Of a DNA stretch of 64,000 nucleotides, positions 53,772-62,236 are shown one piece after another; position 1 is the first letter of the stretch, and each line of letters starts with the position of its first letter. The stretch is from assembly GCF_002940685.1 (NCBI RefSeq), contig NZ_PNFP01000007.1, positions 186,001-250,000 of the forward strand. Reading direction: 5' to 3'. A model generated the notes under the pieces. That model was not told the origin of the DNA and did not search any database. It saw only the letters and a list, made by a program, of their open reading frames with translations. Source of the stretch: Ensifer adhaerens. GTDB lineage: Bacteria; Pseudomonadota; Alphaproteobacteria; Rhizobiales; Rhizobiaceae. Made by a program: the position numbers and the translations under genes.

Positions 53772-54488
53772 TCATGCAATCTTTCGTTGGGTGTCGCTGC
53801 CGAGCGGCAGCAGGGAGCGGACAGTAAAGGGGGCGCCGCGCTCAGGCTCGACGAAGAGCGCGACTGACGTGACGGGAAGCGGCTTGCCGATATGCTCGGC
53901 AAAGGTGGTTTCGAGCGCGGTACGCATGATGCCACTGGTTTCAGCGGGCACCGGGCCGGTCAAGGTCAGATGGAACTGAAACTCTTCGAAAACATAGGGA
54001 TAGCCCCATTCCCTGAGATAACGCCTCTGGCGCTCCGGCAGAGCCTCCGGCTTGCGGCGGGCAAAATCCGCATCCGACAGCGGGGCGCGGAAGGGGTCGA
54101 AGCGATAAACCGCGTCTTCGGCGAGATCCTGCAACTCGTCGGAGGGGGCGGAGGGCACGAGCGCGAAGAACGGACCGAGCTGGTGCAGAATGATCTCAGG
54201 GATTTCGAACGGATCGAGGTCGGCAGCAAAACACTCGAAGATGTTGAGAAGTTCTTCCTCGCTCCGGCCCTCCGCCAGCTCGAACGGCGCCTTCAGCGTG
54301 CCGTGGAAGCCGTAGCGTCGTGGATCGGCCGTCAGTGCGTGCTGCAGCCCCGTGTCGAGACCTGCGATCTCAGGGGGACCGAAGTGCGCGCCGGTAAAGG
54401 CGTCACGGCCGAGCCAACGGGACGCGGTCTGCGACAGCCGGTCGTCCGCCGGCGGCGCGAAGTAGATTGCATAACGCACGGTCTTCAC
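53772..54488 (-). CDS. DUF1045 phosphonate metabolism-associated protein (2H phosphodiesterase-like)
   Basis: The 238-residue protein shows two H-x-T/S motifs, FHGTLKAPF near residue 61 and FHLTLTGP near residue 172. This is the signature of 2H phosphodiesterases, which can open cyclic phosphates. The family is regularly found between phn transporter and phnM genes. This suggests a role in hydrolysing the 1,2-cyclic ribose phosphate made by C-P lyase, as other organisms do with PhnP, which I do not see here. The role is inference. The gene lies one base from phnM. Confidence 0.85.
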   Translation of the reverse strand: MKTVRYAIYFAPPADDRLSQTASRWLGRDAFTGAHFGPPEIAGLDTGLQHALTADPRRYGFHGTLKAPFELAEGRSEEELLNIFECFAADLDPFEIPEIILHQLGPFFALVPSAPSDELQDLAEDAVYRFDPFRAPLSDADFARRKPEALPERQRRYLREWGYPYVFEEFQFHLTLTGPVPAETSGIMRTALETTFAEHIGKPLPVTSVALFVEPERGAPFTVRSLLPLGSDTQRKIA

Positions 54489-54606
54489 TTTCTTGTAGCG
54501 ACCGGCCCGCCGGGGCGGCGGGTCGATTGTTTGCGGGATGCGATGCGCAGCTAGCCGATTTCCATGACAACATCATGATGGCGGGCGCGCTTTTGCAAGG
54601 TTGTCG

Positions 54607-56127
54607 TCAATGTGCCTTGCGACCCATCAGGCGCGAACGGCACGCGTTCGAGATGCTGTCGAAAATAAAGACAACCAGCAAGATCAGAAGCACCATGTAG
54701 GCGACATTTTCCCAATCGGAATTGGTGCGCATCGCCTCCCAGAGCTTCAGGCCGATGCCGCCTGCGCCGACGGCGCCGATGATCGTTGCCGAGCGGGTGT
54801 TCGATTCCCAGAAATAGAGCGCCTGGCTGGCAAAGACCGGCAGCACCTGAGGCAGTACGCCGAAGCGTTGCACGGCAAGCGGCGCAGCCCCCACCGACTT
54901 CACGCCCTCGCGCTGCTTGTCATCGATATTTTCCAACGCCTCGGAATAGAGTTTGCCCAGCGTACCGGTGTCGGTGAAGAAGATAGCCGAGATGCCGGCA
55001 AGCGGTCCGGGACCGAAGGCGCGGGTGAAGAACAGCGCCCAGATGAACATGTCCACCGATCTGAGGAAGTCGAAGAATCGCTTGACCAGCTGATTGGTCA
55101 GGAAGCTCGGGGTGATGTTGCGCGCCGCGAGGAAGCAGAGCGGGAAGGCGATCAGCGAGGCAAAGAGCGTACCGACGAAGGCCATGACCACGGTCTGCAG
55201 CAGCTTCGTCCAGACGTCCAGATGCTGCCACTCGGCATTGTAGAGAATGTTGTTCCAGGCGAGTGACAGGTTGGACCGCGCCGGATCGATGCGCTCACCG
55301 GATGTGATGAGCGAGGCGACTTCGCCATAGCTCATGCGGAAGAAGGGCGAGTTGGTGTCGAAGAGGAAATTCGCCCAGCCGAAGAAGCGGTTGCGAACGG
55401 AAACCTCGTCGCCTTCGACTTCGGCCCAGCCGGTGGCACCGAAGGCGAGCACGATCTTTTCGCCGGGGCGCTTCTGCGTCGCCCAATTGGGCAGTGCGCC
55501 CTGTGGCGTCACCGTGTCGGCGCCATCGACGGCCATGACAAGGGTCTCGCCGCCATGGGTCGCCTTCACCAGGCCATCGGCGACCTCGATCCGGGTCGAG
55601 CGGTCATAGGTGACGAGGACGCGCGTCAGGACTTCTTCCGTTCGGGTTTCGACACGGTTCTGCGCGTCGGCCGTTGCGGTAGCGCCACCGAGGGCGGAGC
55701 CGGGCGCCATGAAGCTGAAGGACGAGCTCGCCTTCGGCTTTGCTGCCTGGATTGCCGTGGCGGGAACCTCCACGCGGCGCGTTACCGTTTGCCTGTCGAG
55801 TTCCACCCAAGCCGGATTGGGGTTGGGTCCGAGCGGCGAATTGCGTTGGTAGTTGAGGCTCATCGTCCGGTCGGGCGCGACGTGGATTTCCGGGCGCACC
55901 TCATAGGAGACCCAGTCGGCGAGATAGGTGCCGGCAATGCCCCAGTTGGCATTGCCGAGCACCTGGCCGATCGAGAAGAACCACCAGCTGAAGATGAGAT
56001 AGAAGACGACGCCGCCGGCGATCGCTGCGGTGCGCATGCGCTTGGACGCCGAGGATTTCAGGAGTTCGGGATGGCGGCTCGCGATCGCGTCCATTTCCAT
56101 CGGGTTCAAACGTGTGGTCGTGGTCAT
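54607..56127 (-). CDS. phnE: Phosphonate ABC transporter permease PhnE (second subunit) with large extra domain
   Basis: The 506-residue protein ends in a normal PhnE permease (VWTKLLQTVVMAFVGTLF onward, with docking loop and late helices). Ahead of that, after one N-terminal membrane helix (~37-55), stands a soluble stretch of about 220 residues (60-280) between helix 1 and helix 2, far larger than in typical PhnE of ~260-330 residues. By the topology it should be periplasmic. ATG 56127 is taken as start; GTG 56136 abuts the previous stop. It pairs with the first PhnE. Confidence 0.9.
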   Translation of the reverse strand: MTTTTRLNPMEMDAIASRHPELLKSSASKRMRTAAIAGGVVFYLIFSWWFFSIGQVLGNANWGIAGTYLADWVSYEVRPEIHVAPDRTMSLNYQRNSPLGPNPNPAWVELDRQTVTRRVEVPATAIQAAKPKASSSFSFMAPGSALGGATATADAQNRVETRTEEVLTRVLVTYDRSTRIEVADGLVKATHGGETLVMAVDGADTVTPQGALPNWATQKRPGEKIVLAFGATGWAEVEGDEVSVRNRFFGWANFLFDTNSPFFRMSYGEVASLITSGERIDPARSNLSLAWNNILYNAEWQHLDVWTKLLQTVVMAFVGTLFASLIAFPLCFLAARNITPSFLTNQLVKRFFDFLRSVDMFIWALFFTRAFGPGPLAGISAIFFTDTGTLGKLYSEALENIDDKQREGVKSVGAAPLAVQRFGVLPQVLPVFASQALYFWESNTRSATIIGAVGAGGIGLKLWEAMRTNSDWENVAYMVLLILLVVFIFDSISNACRSRLMGRKAH

Positions 56128-56136
56128 GGCGCGCAC

Positions 56137-57099
56137 CTACTGGGCAAGCTGGAAGGCCTGCTCGCCGACGAGGCGGCGGCGAAGCCAGGCGGAAAACTGG
56201 TCGACGGCGAAAATGGTCGCAAACAGCAGGATGACGATTGCAAGCGTCTTTGCCTGATGGCCCTGGCCGATCGACAGGCGCAGCAGTTCGCCGATGCCAC
56301 CGCCACCGACGGCGCCGATGATGGTCGAGGCACGCACGTTGATCTCGAGGCGCAACAGGAAATAACTGGTGAAGTTGGGCAGCACCTGCGGCACCATGCC
56401 GAACCAGACGCGCTCGATCCAGTTGCCACCGGCGGCGCGCAGACCCTCGTCCGGCTTCATGTCGGCGTTTTCGACCACTTCGTAGAAGAGCTTGCCGAGC
56501 GCGCCGATCGTGTGGATCGAGACGGCGGCGATCGCCGGAATGGGGCCGAGCGAGAGGATGGCGAGGAAAAAGCCGGCGATCACCACTTCGGGAAAGGCGC
56601 GCAGGATCTCCATGACGCGGCGAACAGTACCGCGGATCCAGGGATTGGGCATCAGGTTGCGTGACGCGAGGAAGCAGAGCACGAAGCCGAAGGTGGTGCC
56701 TATGACGGTGGAGAAGATCGCGATGTTCACGGTCTCCAGCATCTTGTGCACGTATTCGGGGATGTAGAAGCTTTCGGTCAGATACAACCGGCCCTCGGGG
56801 TAGTTGTACTTGAAGCTGCCGTCGTCATAGGGCGAGGGCAGGTCGAACATGGCGCGGAAAATTTCCAGGCCGTCGCGCGGGGCGAGATCGCCGACGAAAT
56901 CGAAGAAATGCGGCAAACGGTCGAAGAACTTGCCGGCGTTGGAATCGTTGGCGAACCACAGCGAGCCCGAGAGCGCCAGGAACAGAACGCCGAAGCCGAG
57001 CCAGGAGTAAAGCCGGCGGCGGGAACTGAGTTCCTGCCAGTGACGCTCGATGACGGCGCCGTTGTCGCTCAGATGCCGCGGGAGCAGGGAAGTTGCCAT
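56137..57099 (-). CDS. phnE: Phosphonate ABC transporter permease PhnE (first subunit)
   Basis: The 320-residue permease has an N-terminal membrane helix (YSWLGFGVLFLALSGSLWF) and a ~50-residue loop before the channel domain with GTTFGFVLCFLASRNL and the docking loop GLRAAGGNWIERVWFGMVP. ATG 57099 follows GGAACGG; the frame to 57132 runs into the repeat region. Its stop is followed directly by the second PhnE. A terminator-like hairpin and a double repeat separate it from phnD. Confidence 0.92.
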   Translation of the reverse strand: MATSLLPRHLSDNGAVIERHWQELSSRRRLYSWLGFGVLFLALSGSLWFANDSNAGKFFDRLPHFFDFVGDLAPRDGLEIFRAMFDLPSPYDDGSFKYNYPEGRLYLTESFYIPEYVHKMLETVNIAIFSTVIGTTFGFVLCFLASRNLMPNPWIRGTVRRVMEILRAFPEVVIAGFFLAILSLGPIPAIAAVSIHTIGALGKLFYEVVENADMKPDEGLRAAGGNWIERVWFGMVPQVLPNFTSYFLLRLEINVRASTIIGAVGGGGIGELLRLSIGQGHQAKTLAIVILLFATIFAVDQFSAWLRRRLVGEQAFQLAQ

Positions 57100-57127
57100 G
57101 ACCGTTCCGGCTTTCGCCGGCCTCTTT

Positions 57128-57173
57128 AGCATTCCAGGAAAAGTGCGAAGCGGTTTTTCCGTCAGGAAATGCG
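57128..57173. repeat. 46-bp rhizobial-type palindromic repeat, copy 1
   Basis: First of two identical 46-bp copies between phnD and the first phnE; the second is at 57186-57231. Each holds GGAAAA-N12-TTTTTCC type dyad symmetry (GGAAAAGTGCGAAGCGGTTTTTCC core) of the kind common in Sinorhizobium/Rhizobium intergenic repeats. The repeat begins 29 bp before the phnE start. Confidence 0.85.
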
Positions 57174-57185
57174 TGAAAACAAATC

Positions 57186-57231
57186 AGCATTCCAGGAAAA
57201 GTGCGAAGCGGTTTTTCCGTCAGGAAATGCG
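57186..57231. repeat. 46-bp rhizobial-type palindromic repeat, copy 2
   Basis: Identical in all 46 bases to copy 1 at 57128-57173, in the same orientation, 12 bp apart. A tandem pair without change implies recent duplication or gene conversion. It forms part of the leader between phnD and phnE and may fold in the message. Confidence 0.85.
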
Positions 57232-57285
57232 GGAAATAAGCGATGGACATGCCCTGAAGCCGGGTCAGAGCAGGCTCTTCAAACA

Positions 57286-57320
57286 GGGAAACGCTGGCCG
57301 TTTGGGCGGCCAGCGTTCCC
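57286..57320 (-). terminator. Stem-loop after phnD
   Basis: A perfect 10-bp stem (57290-57299 with 57308-57317), extended by a GGG/CCC pair, lies 16 bp after the phnD stop on the minus strand. The T-tract after it is weak. It probably limits read-through into phnE or protects the phnD message. Confidence 0.65.
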
Positions 57321-57335
57321 GGGGTATGCGCGCTA

Positions 57336-58241
57336 TCAGCCGCCGATCGTTGCCTTGCGGGCGTCGATGATCGGCTTGTAGAAATCCGAGTTGACTTCGG
57401 TGAAGCCGGTGAAGTCACCGCCCTGGATGGCCGAGAAGCAGGCAGCATCGGTCTTCGGCAGGTCGAGCATGAACTGCTTGAACTTCGCCTTCATGTCGTC
57501 GTTCATCGAGGTGCGTACGACGATCGGGCCGTTCGGGATCAGCGGCGACTTCCAGAGTTCGACCAGGTCGTTCATGTCGAGGATGCCCTTGTCGACCATC
57601 TTCTTGAGATTGCCCGAGGTGTAGCCGTCCTTGAATTCGCCGACGCCCGAGCCGAAGGTCGTGCCGGCATCAAACGTGCCCTTGACGACTTCGAGAACGA
57701 GGTTTTCGTGACCGCCGCCGAAGCCGGTTTCACCGAAGAATTCCTTGACCGGGGCGCCGATCGCTTCCGGCAGGGTGACGAGCGGGACGAGGTAGCCTGA
57801 GGTCGAGTCCGGATCGGCGAAGCCGAGCTTCTTGCCCTTCAGGTCTTCGATCTTGGTGATGCCGCTATCCTTGCGGGCAACCATGATCGAGTGGTAGCCG
57901 GTCGAGCCGTCGGTCTGGACGGTCGTCAGGATCGGCTCGACGGCGTCAGCCTTGGCGAGGTAGATCTTGGCGTAGCCGGAAGCGCCGAGCTCGGCATAGT
58001 CGAGCGTGCCGCCGAGCAGGCCCTGGATAACGCCGTCATAGTCGGCGGCCGGGAACAGCGAAACCTTTTCGACGCCGATGGCGGCCGGCAGCTTGTCGAC
58101 GAGGCACTGGAAGTTGCGCAGGCGGTCGGCTTCGTTTTCGCCGCCGAGGATGCCGATGCGGAATTCCTTCAGGTCTTCCGCCTGGGCGTGGCCGACGAGG
58201 GCGAGGAGCGCGACGGCGCCCAGAAGAGCTTTCTTCAGCAT
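57336..58241 (-). CDS. phnD: Phosphonate/phosphate ABC transporter substrate-binding protein
   Basis: This 301-residue periplasmic binding protein has a signal peptide (LLGAVALLALVGHAQA) and the PhnD fold, with FRIGILGGENEADRLRN, DYAELGASGYAKIY and the ligand loop FADPDSTSGYLVP. The length is usual. In Sinorhizobium the corresponding PhoD carries both phosphate and phosphonate. It is the second gene after phnC (83 bp gap) and a hairpin follows it. Confidence 0.93.
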   Translation of the reverse strand: MLKKALLGAVALLALVGHAQAEDLKEFRIGILGGENEADRLRNFQCLVDKLPAAIGVEKVSLFPAADYDGVIQGLLGGTLDYAELGASGYAKIYLAKADAVEPILTTVQTDGSTGYHSIMVARKDSGITKIEDLKGKKLGFADPDSTSGYLVPLVTLPEAIGAPVKEFFGETGFGGGHENLVLEVVKGTFDAGTTFGSGVGEFKDGYTSGNLKKMVDKGILDMNDLVELWKSPLIPNGPIVVRTSMNDDMKAKFKQFMLDLPKTDAACFSAIQGGDFTGFTEVNSDFYKPIIDARKATIGG

Positions 58242-58324
58242 AAGGTTCTCCCGTGTCCGGCTCGGCCGGATCTATTCGGTTTCAAAGAGGTGCCCTTGAC
58301 GCGGGCTTTCGATCGTGGCGAGCG

Positions 58325-59167
58325 TCAGATGCCGGCCAGTGCCAGCGGCTTGAGGCCGGCCGATGCCGTTTCTTCCTGCGGTGCTGCCGCCGGAATGTTG
58401 ATGCTGGTGGAGGTCATCGATTCCTCGATGCCCGTATCGGCGCCGTAGATCTCGGCAACCGCTGCCGCCGTCAGATCCCTCGGCTGGCCGTCGAAGACGA
58501 CGCGGCCATGCGCCATGCCGATGATGCGTTCGCAATAATTGCGCGCGGTATCGAGCGTGTGGAGATTGGTAATAACGGTGATGCCGTCGCGCTCGTTGAT
58601 GTCGCGAAGCGCATCCATGACGATCTTGGCGTTCAGCGGATCGAGCGAGGCGATCGGCTCGTCGGCAAGCAGAACTTTCGGCTGCTGCATCAGTGCGCGG
58701 GCGATGGCGACGCGCTGCTGCTGGCCGCCGGAAAGCGTGCCGGCCGCTTGAAGGGCGGTCTGTTCGATACCGAGGCGCTCGAGCGCGCCGATCGCCATGA
58801 TGCGCTCTTCGCGGGTGAACATGTTGAGGATGCTCAAGACGGTCGAGCGGTGGTTGAGGCGGCCGAGAAGCACGTTGGTGAGCACGTCGAGACGCGGCAC
58901 CAGGTTGAACTGCTGGAAGATCATGGCGCAGTCGCGCTGCCAGGTGCGAAGTGCCGCACCCCGAAGCGAGGAAACTTCCGCGCCGTCGAAGTCGATCGAG
59001 CCGGAGGACAGGTCGACGAGGCGGTTGATCATGCGCAGCAGCGTCGACTTGCCCGCGCCCGAACGGCCGATCACGCCGACCATCTGCCCTTGCGGGATGT
59101 CGAAGGTAACCGAACTCACGGCTGTCTTCTTGCCGAACTGGCGGGTTACGTTCTTCAACTGAAACAT
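58325..59167 (-). CDS. phnC: Phosphonate/phosphate ABC transporter ATP-binding protein
   Basis: The 280-residue ATPase has Walker [10 protein letters not shown], signature LSGGQQQR, Walker [14 protein letters not shown] and the H-loop ITNLHTLD in the PhnC class. A short C-terminal tail rich in Ala/Thr/Glu (from [10 protein letters not shown]) has no known function. It is the first gene of the operon, after an array of PHO half-sites at 59231-59270, so expression is expected under phosphate starvation through PhoB. Confidence 0.94.
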   Translation of the reverse strand: MFQLKNVTRQFGKKTAVSSVTFDIPQGQMVGVIGRSGAGKSTLLRMINRLVDLSSGSIDFDGAEVSSLRGAALRTWQRDCAMIFQQFNLVPRLDVLTNVLLGRLNHRSTVLSILNMFTREERIMAIGALERLGIEQTALQAAGTLSGGQQQRVAIARALMQQPKVLLADEPIASLDPLNAKIVMDALRDINERDGITVITNLHTLDTARNYCERIIGMAHGRVVFDGQPRDLTAAAVAEIYGADTGIEESMTSTSINIPAAAPQEETASAGLKPLALAGI

Positions 59168-59230
59168 GTCTAGCAGGTCCTCTTTCGGGGAGACCGGTCA
59201 TCGGTATGACACCTGCCATATCGGCGCTTC

Positions 59231-59270
59231 ATGAAAGCGGAATGTCAGTTTGTTGTAAGTTCTGTTACAG
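59231..59270 (-). promoter_or_regulatory. PHO box array upstream of phnC
   Basis: On the minus strand four half-sites follow one another at exactly 11-bp steps: CTGTAAC (59270-59264), CTTACAA (59259-59253), CTGACAT (59248-59242) and CTTTCAT (59237-59231). The last two form CTGACATTCCGCTTTCAT, which matches the PhoB consensus CTGTCAT-N4-CTGTCAT in 12 of 14 defined bases. The array ends 64 bp before the phnC start. Confidence 0.82.
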
Positions 59271-59356
59271 TTCACAGCTCGACGGACCGCTGACGGAAAT
59301 AGCGGCAAGTAGCTGGCATGTTGTTCCCCGGGGCTGGTCGCAGAGGATCCCACAGC

Positions 59357-60430
59357 ATGAGGATTGGAGTTCTGGGGGCGGGCGCGATCGGCGGCTTTGT
59401 CGGCGGTTGCCTGTTGGCGGCCGAGGCGGAGGTCACCTTCGTTGGCCGCGCAGCACGCGGGGCGGTCTGGCTCAAGGATGGATTGCGGCTGACCGATCTT
59501 GACGGCCGCGACGACTTCGTCGAGCCCGGGCGAATTGTCTATTCCGATGCCATCTCGTCGCTCAGGTCATGCGATGTCATCCTCTTGACCGTCAAGTCCG
59601 GCCAGACGGCTGAGGCTGCCAGCCAGCTTTCCTCGGAGCTTCGTCCCGGTACGCCGGTTCTCAGCCTGCAGAACGGCATCAGAAACGCTGCAACGCTGCA
59701 ACTTCTGCTGCCGCCGGCCAAAGTCCTGCGTGGCATGGTGCCGTTCAACGTCACGGCGCCCGGGCCTGCGCATCTGCATCGCGCGACGGAAGGAGACATC
59801 GCCGTCGACGACGATCCGTCGATGGCTTTGGTCGCGCCGTTCTTCAGTGCCGCCGGCCTGCCGCTGCAGCTTCGCCGTGACATGGAGGCGGTGCAGTGGG
59901 CCAAGCTGCTGATGAACCTCAACAATGCGATCAATGCGCTCTCGGGGCTGCCGCTGCGCCAACAGCTCGGCATGCGCGGCTTTCGTCGATGTCTGGCGCT
60001 CGGCCAGCGGGAAGCGCTCTCGTTGCTGGAAGTGGAGGGCCGCATTCGGCCCGCGCGCCTGACGCCGCTTCCGCCAGGCTGGCTGCCGGCCGTGCTCGAT
60101 CTGCCGGACGGCCTGTTCCGGTTGCTCGCAAGCCGCATGCTGAAGATCGATGCGACGGCGCGTTCCTCGATGGCGGACGATCTTGCCGCCGGCCGGTTCC
60201 CCGAAGTGGACTGGATCAACGGCGAGGTCGTCGCGCTGGCGACGAAACTTGGACGACGGGCGCCCGTGAACGCGCGGCTTTGCGCGCTGGTCAAGGAGGC
60301 TGCGGCGTCCGGGCTGAAGGCGTGGCAGCCCGAGGCGCTGCTTGATGATCTTGAACGCGCCGCGCGGCCAGCCGCGCCGGCGACAGACGCTGACGCGCCC
60401 GAGGCTCAGGCGGATGGCCGTGGATCCTAG
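59357..60430 (+). CDS. panE: 2-Dehydropantoate 2-reductase family protein (PanE/ApbA-like)
   Basis: This 357-residue NADPH-dependent reductase has the cofactor motif GVLGAGAIGGFVGG at the N-terminus, LTVKSGQTAEAA near residue 78, the catalytic Lys in WAKLLMNLNNAINAL near residue 185, and the conserved Ser-Ser in ARSSMADDLAAGRFPEVDWINGE. It fits ketopantoate reductase, though it is longer than the usual ~300 and may reduce a related keto acid. ATG 59357 is chosen for the start of the motif. It faces away from phnC across 189 bp that also hold the PHO boxes. Confidence 0.85.
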   Translation: MRIGVLGAGAIGGFVGGCLLAAEAEVTFVGRAARGAVWLKDGLRLTDLDGRDDFVEPGRIVYSDAISSLRSCDVILLTVKSGQTAEAASQLSSELRPGTPVLSLQNGIRNAATLQLLLPPAKVLRGMVPFNVTAPGPAHLHRATEGDIAVDDDPSMALVAPFFSAAGLPLQLRRDMEAVQWAKLLMNLNNAINALSGLPLRQQLGMRGFRRCLALGQREALSLLEVEGRIRPARLTPLPPGWLPAVLDLPDGLFRLLASRMLKIDATARSSMADDLAAGRFPEVDWINGEVVALATKLGRRAPVNARLCALVKEAAASGLKAWQPEALLDDLERAARPAAPATDADAPEAQADGRGS

Positions 60431-60469
60431 CATGGTGCCGGGCCAAGGGCCGCCGGTATTGCGTGTTCG

Positions 60470-60850
60470 CTAGCCCTGGGAACCCGGCAAGCCTGCCCCC
60501 GGTATATAAAGTGCGATCGGCCTTATTTCGTAGATTGCCGTCGGATTGCTGCGGCGCAGTTCGCGCGCCGCCTCGATTGCCGCCTCGATCGTCGGGAAGT
60601 CCACGACATAGAGCCCCAGCAATTCCTCCTTGGTTTCGGCAAAGGGGCCGTCGATGACGATGCCAGCGCCCGGGCCGCGGAGCGTGACGGCGCCTTCGGC
60701 GGGACCAAGCCGCGCGGCCGGACCAAATGCCTTCTGCGCAACGAAACGGTGATGCACCTCGAGCAGGTCGGACATCAGCGCCGCGTCCTCCTCCTCGCTC
60801 CAGGATTCGACCACCCCTGCCGTGTGATAAGCCAAGATCGCATAATACAT
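60470..60850 (-). CDS. YciI-like (DGPF domain) family protein
   Basis: The 126-residue protein starts MYYAILAYH and carries IVIDGPFAETKEELLG near residue 68, the motif of the DGPF/YCII family. A His around residue 33 (LEVHHRFV) and the Asp in DGPF are typical active-site-like positions. These proteins often stand next to ECF sigma factors, but none is present here. No function can be assigned. It faces the panE-like gene tail to tail. Confidence 0.8.
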   Translation of the reverse strand: MYYAILAYHTAGVVESWSEEEDAALMSDLLEVHHRFVAQKAFGPAARLGPAEGAVTLRGPGAGIVIDGPFAETKEELLGLYVVDFPTIEAAIEAARELRRSNPTAIYEIRPIALYIPGAGLPGSQG

Positions 60851-61014
60851 GAACCGTCCTCCCTGATGTATTCGTGTCAGGTTTTGCCGGTGGGTTCAAT
60901 CTCGCGGACCATGTGTCAGCGGCGTGTATACCGGGCCGGCGTTTGCGCGCTGACGCTTACGGCAGCGATTGCGTCGCCTTCGCTTGCCGTCGACCCGCTG
61001 CGGTTTCGGATCTC

Positions 61015-62142
61015 TCAGGCCTCCAGTCGCTCCGGGCTGAACGTGGAGGGATCGAGGCCAGCCGATCCAAAACCCTTCGGCACGGGCGCGCCGACGAGGA
61101 GGTTTGCGGCGAACGCGCCGAGCGCGGGCGAGGTGAGAATGCCGTAGCCGCCCTGGCCGGCGAGCCAGAAGAAATCCGGACGTTCGCGCGCAAAGCCGAT
61201 CACCGGCAGCTTGTCCGGCGAGAAACTGCGCATGCCGGCCCAGCTCTTGAAGATGCGGCGAACCGGCACGGTCGTTGCCTCCTCGATATAGTGCGCCGCC
61301 CAGGCGACGTCGATTTCCTCGGGCTGGACGTCGGCGGGTTCGCACGGCGTGGCGTCGGCGGGCGAGGAAAGCAGCCGTCCGCCCTCGGGCTTCATGTAGA
61401 AGTCTTCGTCGATTTCGTTGATCTCAGGCAGGGTCAGCGCATCGATGCCTTCGGGAAGATCGACGGTGATTGCCGTGCGACGGTGCGGCACGATGCCGAC
61501 GGGGGCGACACCGAAGATCTCGGCAACCGGATCGGCCCAGCCGCCGGCAGCATTGACGATCGTCTTGGCGCGGACTTCGCCGGCGCTCGTCGACAGAACC
61601 CAGCGGTCGCCGTCCCGGCGCGGGGCCAGCACGTCCGAGCGCTCGATGATCGCCGCGCCGTGGCGGCGCGCACCGCGGACGTAACCTTGCAGCAGGTTCT
61701 CGACTTCGATGTCCCAGAACTGCGGATCGTAATAGGCCGCGGCCACGTAGTCGCGGCGCAGGATCGGTACGCAGGCAATCGCCTCGTCGATGGTCAGCCG
61801 CCTAAGGTCGGGATTGGCGCGGCTCTCCTCGGCGAACACCTCCTCGAACCGGGCAATCTTCTCGGCCTTGGCGATCATCACGCCGCCGCGCTGCTTGAGC
61901 AGCGCCACCTCGGAGAAGCCTTCGGGTGGACTGTCGAAGAAGCTCTTGGAGATCGCCGCCAGCGCACAGACCTCCGGCGCATTGTAGCGCAGCACGAATT
62001 CCGCGGCCGAACGGCCGGTGCTGTGATAGCCGAGCCCTTCCTCCCGTTCGATCACCGCCACGGAACGGTGCGGCGCCAGGAAATAGGCGAGCGACAGTCC
62101 GGCAATCCCGCCGCCAATGATTGCCACATCGTAGTCCTGCAT
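61015..62142 (-). CDS. FAD-dependent oxidoreductase (DAO/glycine oxidase family)
   Basis: The 375-residue flavoprotein has the N-terminal FAD motif DVAIIGGGIAGLSLAYFLA and IEREEGLGYHSTGRSAAEF, and a C-terminal LPVIGFARERPDFFWLAGQGGYGI typical of D-amino acid oxidase relatives. ATG 62142 follows GGAGGCAGGC. It oxidises an amine, amino acid or hydroxy acid; sarcosine/glycine-type or D-amino acid substrates are likely. It lies between the YciI-like gene and a LysR regulator. Confidence 0.87.
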   Translation of the reverse strand: MQDYDVAIIGGGIAGLSLAYFLAPHRSVAVIEREEGLGYHSTGRSAAEFVLRYNAPEVCALAAISKSFFDSPPEGFSEVALLKQRGGVMIAKAEKIARFEEVFAEESRANPDLRRLTIDEAIACVPILRRDYVAAAYYDPQFWDIEVENLLQGYVRGARRHGAAIIERSDVLAPRRDGDRWVLSTSAGEVRAKTIVNAAGGWADPVAEIFGVAPVGIVPHRRTAITVDLPEGIDALTLPEINEIDEDFYMKPEGGRLLSSPADATPCEPADVQPEEIDVAWAAHYIEEATTVPVRRIFKSWAGMRSFSPDKLPVIGFARERPDFFWLAGQGGYGILTSPALGAFAANLLVGAPVPKGFGSAGLDPSTFSPERLEA

Positions 62143-62236
62143 GCCTGCCTCCGTTGCTTGTCGGCCGGACCATAGGCAAGCTGTCATCCGCGTTCAAATT
62201 TATAACCGGAAAGGTGGCTATCAATCTTGATGATGG

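Noticed and set aside
57128-57231. Start of a CRISPR array
   Set aside because: Only two copies, 46 bp each with a 12-bp gap, too short for a spacer, and no cas genes; the unit looks like a palindromic intergenic repeat.
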